From Oscheius sp. JU75 (lineage: Eukaryota; Nematoda; Chromadorea; Rhabditida; Rhabditidae), in NCBI GenBank assembly GCA_037178855.1, contig JASJZC010000002.1, forward strand, positions 1,860,001 through 1,924,000: 64,000 bases of DNA, written 5' to 3'. The translations under genes were made by a program, and so were the position numbers. How positions within the stretch are numbered: the stretch's first letter is position 1; every line of letters starts with the position of its first letter. Below the pieces are notes generated by a model that saw only the letters and a list, made by a program, of their open reading frames with translations, did no database searches and was not told where the DNA came from. Shown here piece by piece: positions 45,339 to 56,176 of this stretch.

Positions 45339-48300
45339 GTCGTACTGGTATTTGAATGTTTTAAAAACGAACCAAAATGTTTTTTGAGCTTCTCGATGAG
45401 CTGGAGGTCCTCCACGGAGTCGATAAAATTGATGGCAATGCCGGACTTGCCGAACCTGCCAGTTCGGCCGATTCGATGCAGATACGTCTCGTAGTCGGGC
45501 TCCAGCGGCTGCTCCTGGTAGTACGGCACGTCATAGTTGATGACAATCGTCACTTGCGAGACATCAATTCCTGAGTGTATTTTTGTCATAAAAAGGAGGA
45601 AAATAGGGAAAAATACCTCGACTGCAGACATTGGTGGTGATGAGAACCTTGAAGACGCCGTCCTTGAACTGCTGAATCGCGTGGGCTCGCTCCTGGACTG
45701 TCATGTCGCCGTGGAGGAGAACTACCTGAAAAAAAACGTTTCGTCAACTGGCCAATCCTGGCTATGTCAGTTTTTATTCTTGTTTTACCCTAGTTGCGTG
45801 CCATGCAGCCAGAAGAAGTTGACATTGCTACAAACTTGACAAAGGCTGGCTAACAGGTTGAAAGTGACAAATTGACAGATATCTAGATTATGAAGCAATT
45901 CAGAACAGGAATCAGTCTGTTTGGTGGTTCTAGATGACAGACTGATAGTGATAGATAGGCTAAAAATGTAGAGACTGGCAGAGTGAAATTGATCAAATTA
46001 GAGGCTGACATGATAAGAACAGAATCAGTTGACAGACTGTCATGTCAAGAGAGAAATGCTGACAAAGACAGTGGACCGAATCGCTTTTAGAGATGGAACT
46101 GACTGATATTCTAAAGGTATGACTTTGGCGGCTGAAATGGGATTGACCGGTAGGTACCAGTCAAACTTGACGAAAATACACCAAGCCGAACAAAAAGAAT
46201 CATACCTCATGTCCCCGCTCCTTGAGTCGCTGAGTAAGCCAGTTAGCACTGCTGCGCGTCCTCGTGAAGATAACACTCGAGGCGATGATCAGCCCACTGT
46301 ACAGGTCGTTTACAGCCTAAAAATTATCCATATTAAGGCCCGTAATGAATAAAAACCTACCTCAAACTTGGCATTACGGTCCCGGCACTCGACAAAGTAC
46401 TGCTTGATGTTGTTCAGCGCCAGATCCTCTTTCTTCAGTGTGACCGAGACGGCGTCCTTGATTAGTTTTTCGGCAAAATCCATCACGGTCTGGTCATAGG
46501 TGGCGCTGAAGAGCATTGTCTGCACATGGAGCGCTTCCGCCTCGATCGTGCTGAAATTCCATTCAAATAGTTAGAAAAAAAAACAAGGAAAACTGACTTA
46601 TAGATCCTGTGACTCAGGTCCAGATGGCCCTGCTTGCCGATCATTACGTCAGCCTCGTCCAGAACGAGACAGACAATCTTCGAGGGGTCGAAACAGCGCA
46701 ACTTGGTCAGATATTCGATCATGCGACCAGGGGTGCCAATGATTATCTGCTCCAGGATTTGGTAGCCGTGGGGAATTCTTCCCTGTCCTTTGACAGCGTA
46801 GTGGACCTTGATTTCGGGCATGAACTGGGCCATCGTGGAGACGACTTCGCCTGGAATAGGAACGAATTAAACTGCGGATTAAAACAAACGAGGTTACAAG
46901 GAGCTGTTAGTTTCACAGAGAGAAAAGGAACCCACCAATCTGCTTCGCGAGCTCGTAGGTAGGAGCCAGACAGATGGCTTGCGGATGCTGCAGTTCCGGG
47001 TTCACACGCGACAGCATGGTTAGGACAAAGGCTGCCGTCTTTCCTGTTCCAGATTGCGACTGGGCGATCATGTTCGTCGGAGGCTCCATCAACAGCAACG
47101 GCAAGGCGAATTCTTGAATCTTCGAGGGCTGATGGAAGCCCATCACCTCCAAGGCCTTCAGCAGGGGCTCCTTCCTGTAATTTGGACTATTTTCTACCAC
47201 ATTTCGGCCAAAAAAAGCTGCGTAAAAAGAGCGGAAAGTCCTAAAAACCCACAATCTGAGATCCTTGAAGTGCATGGCCGAGTGGAGGGGACTCCTCGGG
47301 TCCCTCTGCTGCCTACGAATGTCCACCTCGCCGTTCGACATCATCTTGACTGTGTTGTGGAGGAACTTGTTCAGCAGGGCCACTTCTTCCGGACTCATCG
47401 CTGAAAATACCATTTTTGCGGAAAACAGTCAAAAAACTGACGTTTCTCTCCAGCCTCCTCGGTCGGCGACTTTCGGGAGGTCAGCGGCGAGGTGAGACTC
47501 TCGCGCGAATGGGCTCCGCTGCTGCTGCTGGCACCCCGTCCGCCTCCGCCGCCGCGATAGGCACCACGTCCACGAGGACTCGGAGTCGACGGAGCATGGT
47601 AGGGATTCGGGAAGCCGGCCGGATTGGGCGACGAAATGTACTGGTCATGAAGATTACAGTTATCGAACTGGTTTCCTGGAAATGGGAGATTAGATTCGAA
47701 AATCAGGGACATCCAAACTTGTGAGAGATTCTGGGAAAGAAAACGCTTCCAATCAACATTCTCTAGAGTTGACCGGTATCTTTCTGACCTGTCAAGCTCT
47801 TAGCCTATCCCGGTCACCTTTTTCTTCTAGTCATATCCTACACCATCGCACATAGACTACGGCAAAAAGCGCAGTATCGAGCCAACAACCGTCGGTGACG
47901 TTCGTACTCCAGACAAGCATGCTAAACATTAGGCATTTGGATCGAAATAGGCGCTCCCGCACTATCTCGCAAAATTTCCTAGTAGCCGAGTGGTTAGCGC
48001 TCTAGTAATCTGAAGATCCGGGACTCGTCCTGTGCCGATTTTCTAGTTACAACCGAGTTGTCAATTTAATTTCTCAAAAACTCTTGACTTGTCGTCTTTG
48101 GCTTGAGGTCCAAGCGTAGAAACAGAGCCGGACAAGCTACAGGACGCCAACGGAACTGAAACGAACTGGAAACACCAAAATTTCGTATTCGTACTTTTTG
48201 TTCACAAACGATTTTGAACAAAAGTTGGAAAGAGTCGTGGAAATCTCATCTCGTCGCTGACCTGAAACACCATTATGCCGCATCTGGCAAGAACATATTT

Positions 48301-49604
48301 TGTGACAAGCCAAATAAAACATCTACATTGGGGATAGAGTACTGATACATTTTTACATGTGCGGAAGTTCGACATATCTCGATCTTTTTCGAACTCCCGT
48401 TCTGCAACAAAATAGCCGCATTTTAACTGGGAAGTGGCAGTGTTTACAAGATCGTGTCTTACCCACATGGTTTTCCCATAATATCTACTAAGTTGAAACA
48501 AAAAGAAAATGTTCATAAAGTATACCTGGCGGAGAGAATGGCTGCTGGAAGCTCTGAGACGGAAATGGCTGCGATGGAAATCCTCGACCGGCAGTCAAGG
48601 CGGCGCCTCCACGTCCAAATGGGCTCGGAGTCGCTCCGTGGAATCCTATAAATTGACTTATTCACCAGGCATTCAGCATTTTTTAGCCTATTTACACAAG
48701 AAAACCGCAATTTTAAAAGGATTACCCAGTTGCGATGTGCCGAAACTGGTCTGTGGCGGTGGTGGCACCAGGTCTCCTCTCTCCCCGGAAGAAGGAACCA
48801 TTTCAGCCGGTGTATCTGAGAACATTTTGTCAATTTCTAAGCGATTTTTAAGCAAAGATGGGTGAGAAAGTGGTTAAAGGTTCGAAACTAGGTTTGTGAC
48901 GTGTTTTCGGCGAGACAGAGAGTGAAAACACTGACTGGGGAAACCAAAAAAAAGCCAGAAAAGTGAAAGAGCGCCCGATGCGAGCCAGTCAGTGAGTGAA
49001 TAACACATGAAATAAGCCGGTTGGTGCATATATTAGCCAGCGCTTTACATTTTTTCAAAGAATGATCGCGGAGTAATTTGTACCAAATTATCACTGAACA
49101 AGAGGGAGTGGATGAGCAGAGAGACAGGCTAACACGGACGCAAATACAGAGGGCGACAAACATGAAAGAGCGCCGTTCTCTGTCTCTCTCAAACATGTGC
49201 ACAAATTAGAGGAGAGAGAGAGACTGTTTATGCTGTGGTGGAACGTATAGAAGAGGGTGGATTTACGTTTTGAGGGGTGACTGGGCCATTAATCAGCTGT
49301 AAACGTGAGTTTTAAAGAGATTTTGTGATGAAGATATGATTATTTGAGCTGATGAGCCATCCGAAGACATTCTATTACAGAAATTTGGGTTTTTCCGGTA
49401 CAAATTAACGCCACTAAATGGGAAATTTGGGGCGAACTGGTGCAAAGCAAGCATGTACTATATGCAAAAGATTGCAAGGAACTCACCATTACTACCGCCA
49501 CTGGTCTTCATCTTGTCAAGCTTGTCGGAGAGGGTGCCGACATCTCCAAGGATACCGCCGCGTTCCTTCTGTACTTGAGCTTCGTAGGAAGATGCCCAGC
49601 TCAT
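45299..49604 (-). CDS. DDX19: DDX19/Dbp5-type DEAD-box RNA helicase
   Basis: ATP-dependent RNA helicase that remodels mRNPs at the cytoplasmic face of the nuclear pore. Motifs in order: [11 protein letters not shown] (Q), [10 protein letters not shown] (I), PTYELA (Ia), IGTPGR (Ib), [17 protein letters not shown] (V) and [11 protein letters not shown] (VI). The family-typical [10 protein letters not shown] precedes the Q motif. Exons from 49604 join in phase: about 49604-49488, 48822-48727, 48650-48528, 47680-47440, 47401-47254, 47176-46936, 46852-46600, then five more to 45299. The first four give an N-terminal extension rich in G, R, F, P, Q and S, with [19 protein letters not shown] and an [12 protein letters not shown] run; this is not usual in DDX19. 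The C-terminus is atypical, running into a tRNA-like element after KKHFGSFL. The start could instead be the ATG at 49631. Confidence 0.85.
47981..48050 (+). repeat. tRNA-like element in the DDX19 intron
   Basis: The A-box is near-canonical (TAGCCGAGTGGTTAGCGC). The B-box is degenerate (GGGACTCGTCC). No acceptor pairing. The A-box core GGTTAGCGCTCT is shared with the element at 45268-45338, so the two may be one SINE family. Confidence 0.35.
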
Positions 49605-50257
49605 CAGGAAAAGAGGGAAAATTAGGTCCATAGCACAAAAAAAAGCTTCAAAAAGAACAAGAAGGCACGTCACAAGAGACAAGAAGATCTGATCTTCAGC
49701 TTGTAAATCACAGATATCATATGTATCCTAAACAGCTTTTTCCAATAGTTCGATGTTACAGAATGTACTTAGTGCAAAACATACACAAAACTACGCATAG
49801 ACATCATAAAACACGAAATTTAGACAGCGTTTGGTGCCAAAATAAATTTTGGTCGAAAGACAGAATAAAAATGAGACGAATTTCGTACATAAACTACGAG
49901 GTTTCAGGCCCCTTGTTCTCTGTGAAGTTTCTATCGCAATTCACGGTGAATTTGGACATGAAAATAGCCATGTAATCTGGTACTGCACTTGCAAACACAA
50001 AAGCTAGAAACTGTCATATGCTGTGAATAATTTTGCATCAAACTGGTGAGCAAGATAGGGTAAAGATAAGGCGGAAATAAGCTAAAATGACAGCAAACAA
50101 CATAAAAACAGAGATAACATAGGAATGAACCAAAAATTCACACCTTTGTATCGAAAATCAAGTGCGAAATCTTCATGAGAACAACAAGATCAAATCAACA
50201 ACTTTTGTGGATAACAAGCGAACATTTCATGGCAAAAGTGGGCGCCAAAAACAGCTC

Positions 50258-53200
50258 TTATCTTCTCGATTTTTTCGCCCTCTTCGGCCTCACTTCGGCG
50301 ACTTCCTCAGTCTCTTCGACTCGTCTCTTCATGGCATCTTTTTTCTTAAAATTATTAATTTCGAAATGTGAAAATAAGTTTGATCGGTTGGAAAGTTCGT
50401 TGCGGGACCCATTTACCTCAGAGATGGAGCGTATTTTGATGATTTTTCGTTGGTTTTTTTTTTTCGTTTTTTTAATTGCAGCTAACAAAAAACACGAAAT
50501 TACGCTTCATTTTTTCGTTATGATACTCATTGCCTACTAAATGGAGCGTAACTTGGTGTTTCTCGTTGGGAACTATTCAGAAACGATAAAACAGAAATTA
50601 CGCTGTTCTTTCGTTTCGAGACTCTTTTTCCTCTAAAATGGGGCGTAATTCAGCCTTTCTCCTCGGATTTTCTGTTTTCTGAGTTATACCAAACGAGAAT
50701 TACCAAATTGCGGCTCATTTCGGTGGTTAATGGGTCTCGCAACGACCGAAACCCATAGAAAACTACCTTTTGAAGCGCCTCCGCCGCTGCCTCCTGTTGA
50801 ATAGTGGTCCAAGCAGCCACAAATTCCGGGCAGAGAGACGGCGCGAGCTTCAACATTGCCCTCTGATGCAGCTGGGCGACATTTTTCGGGTCGTGACGCA
50901 TCGAATAGCGAATAAAGTCGAGCCACGAGCTCGTGCTCTCCGTCCCGTTCTCATTAATGCTGCTATTATAGGCGAATATGACAAGGCTATGATCGCAATC
51001 CTTGACGGCCTGTTCCTGCTCTGCTACTGCCAGGTAGAACGAGGCTCTGGAGATAAGAAATTGGAGGGAAAATTAGAAAAAGGCTTACTCATTGGGCTTC
51101 TGATTGATCATATCCCTGATCTGTTGATGAAGTTGACTCTTGGTGATCTTCTCCTCGGCTAGAAGGGCTTTCAGATAGCCGAGACGGACAATCTTGACTC
51201 TTGAGGCCACTGAGGGAATGGCTGTTTTGAAGGCCTTGTCGAAGATCTGAAATGAACTGATATTAGTCAATCGAGATAAGGGAGTTCTCTCTGTTCGCTC
51301 TGTTAAGAATAGAGTGACATGTCAGCTTTTTTTAAACAAGGTCGACAGGAACAAGGGAAGATGACATTAAATTGACAGGTTCTGACTGACAAGACAAGCA
51401 GGTTTGCTAAGACAGCAAAGATTGACTAAAGAGCTAGTCTCTTCTCCGCTTATCTGCCAATAGCACCGACAGGCTATGTTGCTGAGCACCCTGAGTGACA
51501 ACGACAGATTGACAGAATCAGGTCTACTTTTAGGCAGACCACGAGAGCGGATACGAGCATGACAGGCCTAAGTTTACAGCAAGAAATCTACCGTAGTCAG
51601 CTGACACTCTAAAAGAAAAAGTTACCTCTTCAACCCTTTCGGGGCTATTTGCAATGGCAAAGTCGAGAGCCAGCTCCCAGATCGGGAAATGCTCCTCGGC
51701 TTCAAGTTTCTTGAAGGCAGATTCCAGCTCCTGCTGGAAGTTTTTCACTTCTTCTGCGGTCTCAAATCTCTCGTTTTCCAGCCTATATTGAAGCCATTCC
51801 GTCCAGAAGATGGCCGATTTCGGATTCGACTTCAGGGCTTTTTGTAGAAGCATGGTCTTGTCCTGACCCTGGCAGACGTCGTGAACCAGATCGGCTACCT
51901 CAATGTCCATGATTAGACCTAAAAAAACAGAAGAAAAATACCTTCTGTACCTCCTTCTCCGTGGTCCAGCCCTCTTCGAGCATTTTGCCAAGCAGCTCGG
52001 CTCGTTTCATCTCGGCCAGCGGGTCTTCTCCTCCAGCCAACTTTTTCTCACAGTAGGACAAGAACAGTCGGTGCATCTTTTCTGTAGAGAGAGACAGAAG
52101 AGCCGTCTCGTAGGCTTCGAACTCGCTCTGTTTGTCAAGGACGGCCTGACGGATTCGGAACAACTCAGTGTCTTCGTTCTTCAGGCTCAGGAGTCTGTCC
52201 TCCAGAGAGTCGCGGAGACGTTGGGCCGCCTCGGGATTGAGGTTTTTGCACTCTTGAAGCGAGTTCCACATGTCCAGCAGCATGTCTGAAATGCGGGCAA
52301 GGTTAGGGATAGAATTAGGGGTCCAACTCTGTCAATGTGTTTAGGGTACCTTTTCATGTCAACACAAGTCCGTCTGTCAGCCCGGACCATGGCAACATGT
52401 CAATATCAAATAGCTCTACTTCCAAAGCTGAACTGACTTGCCTAGCACTGTCATTTTCAAACTATCAAAGGCTCGCATTCATCTTCATTCGCTTGCTGCC
52501 AATCGTCCGTGGTCTACATCTCTTCGATGTCATTCACTACGCATCTTGACCAATCTGCGCCCCGCTTCTCTACCAGTTATCGCATTCCATCCCTATAAGC
52601 CCCTCCTTGATTGGATTTAACTATGTCAACTTGTCCGGTCAACAGTTTACTTCGCTCTGTTGCTGTCAACTTTTCAATTTGTGCAGGTTAGGTGCGTCTA
52701 TAAGAAGTTACTAAACAAGTTTACCTCCAATTTTCTCCTCCTGTACGGCCTTCAGTCCCGAATTCGCAATAATTTCAGCCACACGAAGCTGTAGAACGGC
52801 GTCATTGACATCCACGTCGAGCACTGGCTCATCTTGATCCGATTCTTCCTCGTCGTCCCTCTTTTTCGCCGACTTCTGCAGGAACTTTTTACGGAGCATA
52901 ATTCTGGAAAATTGTTTTTTTTTCCAAAGGAAAGAGAGTTCCTACTTGTCGACGTAATGAATCTCGACGCGAAACAGCGCAGCATAGTATCTGTATTCGG
53001 ATGGACTCATTCGGATTGCGAGCTGAAGCTGAGCACGGGCATTGTCGGTGCTCGCGTTGCCGAAGTGTTCCCATAGTGCCGACTCTACGCGTAGATCGAC
53101 GTTGCGACCGTGAACCTGTAATATTTGATTTTAAGACCATTGTTTAGCTTGTCACATGCGAATTTGGTTTTTGAAAAACACGTTTGAAACAGTTGGCATG

Positions 53201-53807
53201 GAAAGAACATCAGGGATGGACGAATACCTGATTCCACAATTGGCATTTACAGGGAAAAAAATTTAGACAATCTACGGATCCAACAACTTCAGGCTATCGA
53301 TTTACGAAGCAAAAATCGTCGGCGGAAGAGATGAAATCCTTAAAAATAGGCAAGAAATTACCTGTAGAGCTCTCGTATAAGCCTTACTAAGCTCCTTCCT
53401 CAGCGAGCACTCTTTCAAGAAGCTGATCAGCCCTTTCCAGAGGTCCAGCTGTCCCTGGAAACGGTCACAGCACTGCCGATACAGGCTGGCCATCTTGCTT
53501 CGCAGCGGCTTGTCAATGAGATCCCTCTTGTGCCAGTAGTCCTGTCGGGCTCGTCGCGAGCAGATCAGCGTGACCACGTCGCGCAGATAATCAACGTAGA
53601 GGAGGTAGTCTTGTGGGCTCTTTTCCTAATTTTGTGAGTGAAAACTAAGAAAATGGGGTGACTGACTCGTTTTTGGAGACGGTACTCATATCGACGGCAC
53701 CTTTTCACGAGACCGAGGACCTCCTCTTCTGACAGCAGCTCGCAACTTTTTAGCTGCTCGAAGACGGGAAGAAGGGCCTCGAGCGAGTTTTCTACCCATT
53801 CTCCCAT
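50258..53807 (-). CDS. UTP6: UTP6-like U3 snoRNP (SSU processome) protein
   Basis: HAT-repeat protein of the nucleolar small-subunit processome, needed for 18S rRNA processing. The start (53807) directly follows an acceptor, giving MGEWVENSLEALLPVFEQLK, which fits the UTP6 N-terminus. The next exons have RRYEYRLQKR, the DYLLYVDYLRDV and RSKMASLYRQCCDRFQG HAT region, then ARAQLQLAIRMSPSEYRYY. A Lys/Asp-rich linker, further HAT-like exons (52289-51960, 51912-51627, 51247-51090, 51045-50766) and a short last exon (about 50343-50258) with the basic tail RPKRAKKSRR complete it. The last intron holds a MITE-like element and two others are filled with TGTCA words. It is divergent from MYG1, about 530 bp away. 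Confidence 0.8.
50385..50755. mobile_element. MITE-like element with terminal inverted repeats
   Basis: The left end AGTTCGTTGCGGGACCCATT (about 50391) and the right end (about 50720-50750) are inverted repeats of about 35 nt; the right end reads, on the minus strand, GGTCGTTGCGAGACCCATTA. The inside has repeated AATTACGCT/AGCGTAAT words and T-rich runs. No coding capacity. It fills most of the last UTP6 intron. Confidence 0.65.
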
Positions 53808-54338
53808 CTGAAAATGATAGAATTTTGTAGGAAAACCAACGAAGATAGAGCAGAGCAGTAGAGAGAAGCGAAACAAGGAGAACCTAGGGCATTGCCGACA
53901 ATTTTTTGCATTTCCTTCGAGGCAAACTTTTAGGAAACAAGCCAGAGAAATGTTAACAGCGAAAAAAATTTGCTCAGAGCGAAAGAAAACTCTACTTTTT
54001 GAATACTTTACAATGCTACAAAACGTTCCCGGAATATTAGACTTGGTCTTTAATGCAAAAGCAAACCGTTTACTGTCTACTTCGTACAACACTTTGTTCT
54101 AAAACATAAAATACTTTATTAGACTAGAAAACCTAGAAAATAAGATGTTACAAAAAGTTTCGGCAGCAATTTACCGTTGGACGTAGCGTATTTTGTCTCA
54201 CACGAGCACTTTTGTCCGTTTGAATCACGAAAAATCCTAAAAACCTGGCCTTGACTTCTCTTCTTTCTGTTTCCTTCCGAAAATCCAATAAATTCTTTTT
54301 CAGACAGAATTAACCGTCTCCTGCAAGCCGTCCGACAG

Positions 54339-56030
54339 ATGAGTGGAACAATCGGCACCCACAACGGGAAGTTTCACTGCGATGAGGTCTTCGCCTGCTT
54401 CATGCTGAAGCGTCTCAACGAGTACAAGGACTTCAACATCATCAGGTGTCATTTTTCTTAAAACTTTTGTATAAAAACCGTTCAGAACCAGAGATCCGGC
54501 CATCCTGAAGGACTGCAAGATTATTGTCGACGTCGGAGGCGTCTATGACCACGAAGCGAAACGATATGACCATCATCAGAAGTAAGTCTAGGGGTCTTTG
54601 TCCAAAAATCTGTCTATTGTTTAGAGAATTCGTCCATACCATGAAGAGCCTCGGCATTTTGGACTTCAACACAAAGTTGAGTTCAGCCGGACTCATCTAT
54701 GCCCATTATGGAAAGCAACTCATTGGCGAGGTGGGGATTTTGATGATAGTCAGACTGACATTCAATTTTCCAGATCCTCGGTGTCACGCCGGACAGTGAA
54801 ATAGCCACAATCCTGTACAAGAAGCTTTACGAGACCTACGTCGAGCAGCTGGACGCCATCGACAACGGCATCTCCCAGTACGAGGGAACTCCCAGGTAGA
54901 TTTCCTGATAGGTTCTACTGAATTCGAAAATACTCAGATATCAAACGAGCGGCGGCATCACAGGTCGCGTCGGTCATCTCAATCCGCACTGGAACGAGGG
55001 AGACGTCGACCCAGATGAGCGCTTCCAGAAGGCCATGGCTCTTGTCGGAGGCAGCTTTGTCGAGGCCCTCGAGTACCTCTACAAGGTCTGGTGGCCGGCA
55101 CGACAGATTGTGGAGCAGGCCATCGCCGAGCGGCACAAGGTAAGAATACAGTTCAGATCCGATTATTGGGTGTGACAGAAACATAGAACTTGGTCTATGT
55201 GATTGCTTTCAGATCGACCCCTCCGGTCGAATCATCCTGATGGACAATGGTGGTGTGCCCTGGAAGGAGCACTTCTTCATGATTGAAGAAGAGAAGAATC
55301 TCCAGGCCGACTCGATCACCTACATGCTGTTTGGCGATTCTACGGCCAGTGGCTGGCGTGTCCAGGCCATCCCTACCAATCGACTGGCCGACTTCGAGAA
55401 CAGACTCCCGCTGCCGGCCGAATGGAGAAGTCTACGCGATGAGGAGCTCAGTCGTGTGAGCGGGATCCCGAACTGTGTATTTGTCCATACCAGTGGTAGG
55501 TTTTACTGTCTCTCTCAGCTAGTTTATTACTCTGTCTTTGTCAGCCTGCCCATGTTAGTTTATCTTTTTAGTCTGTCAACTTGTGCCACCCCTATCCGTC
55601 AATTTTTTAGTCTCTGTCAATAGTTGTCACTCCATGCCAACTGACTGTCACAGTGTGACATCTGGTGTTGTCAATGTCAATCTATCATCTTCCATCTGCG
55701 AACTTGTCTCATTTTCATCTGACAACTGACGCACCATATTATGTCACTCTTCCAGGTTTATAATGTTCAGTCGGTCTCTGTCAGTGTGTCAACCTTATTG
55801 TCAAACTTTTTGCCTCTGACCAATTCTTCTCATCTTTCTGTCAAGTTCTTCGATGTCTCTGTCCCGCTTGTATCCTGTCTCTATGTCAATCTGCCATCTT
55901 CAATTTCTTTCTTCCAGGCTTCATCGGAGGCAACAAGACTCGAGAAGGAGCCATAGCGATGGCCCGAAAAGCTCTGGAGATTGCCGACAAGAATGGAACC
56001 GTGGCCAAGAAGGCCAAAATCAACGAGTAG
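54339..56030 (+). CDS. MYG1: MYG1 exonuclease (DHH-like family)
   Basis: MYG1/GAMM1 family 3'-5' RNA exonuclease acting in nucleus and mitochondria. It starts [20 protein letters not shown], where the His and Asp belong to the metal-binding N-terminal motif. [19 protein letters not shown] gives the DHH signature. Later exons contain [36 protein letters not shown] and [15 protein letters not shown], all conserved in the family, and the protein ends KKAKINE at TAG 56028. Seven exons are seen (54339-54446, 54486-54583, 54625-54729, 54773-54896, 54940-55140, 55214-55494, 55918-56030). No clear mitochondrial presequence is visible. Intron 6 (about 420 nt) is a TGTCA-rich tract. Confidence 0.9.
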
Positions 56031-56176
56031 ATTCGACTTTCCTTCCTGGTGTTTTGTGAATTTTTATCTGTAAATCTATACTTTTCTTTCGGTCTGATAA
56101 TCTTCATTTTATGGCACATTGTGGCTGTCCAGGACCCGCAGTATCTCCAGAACGACTAACCCAGAAGGTCGCTGGC

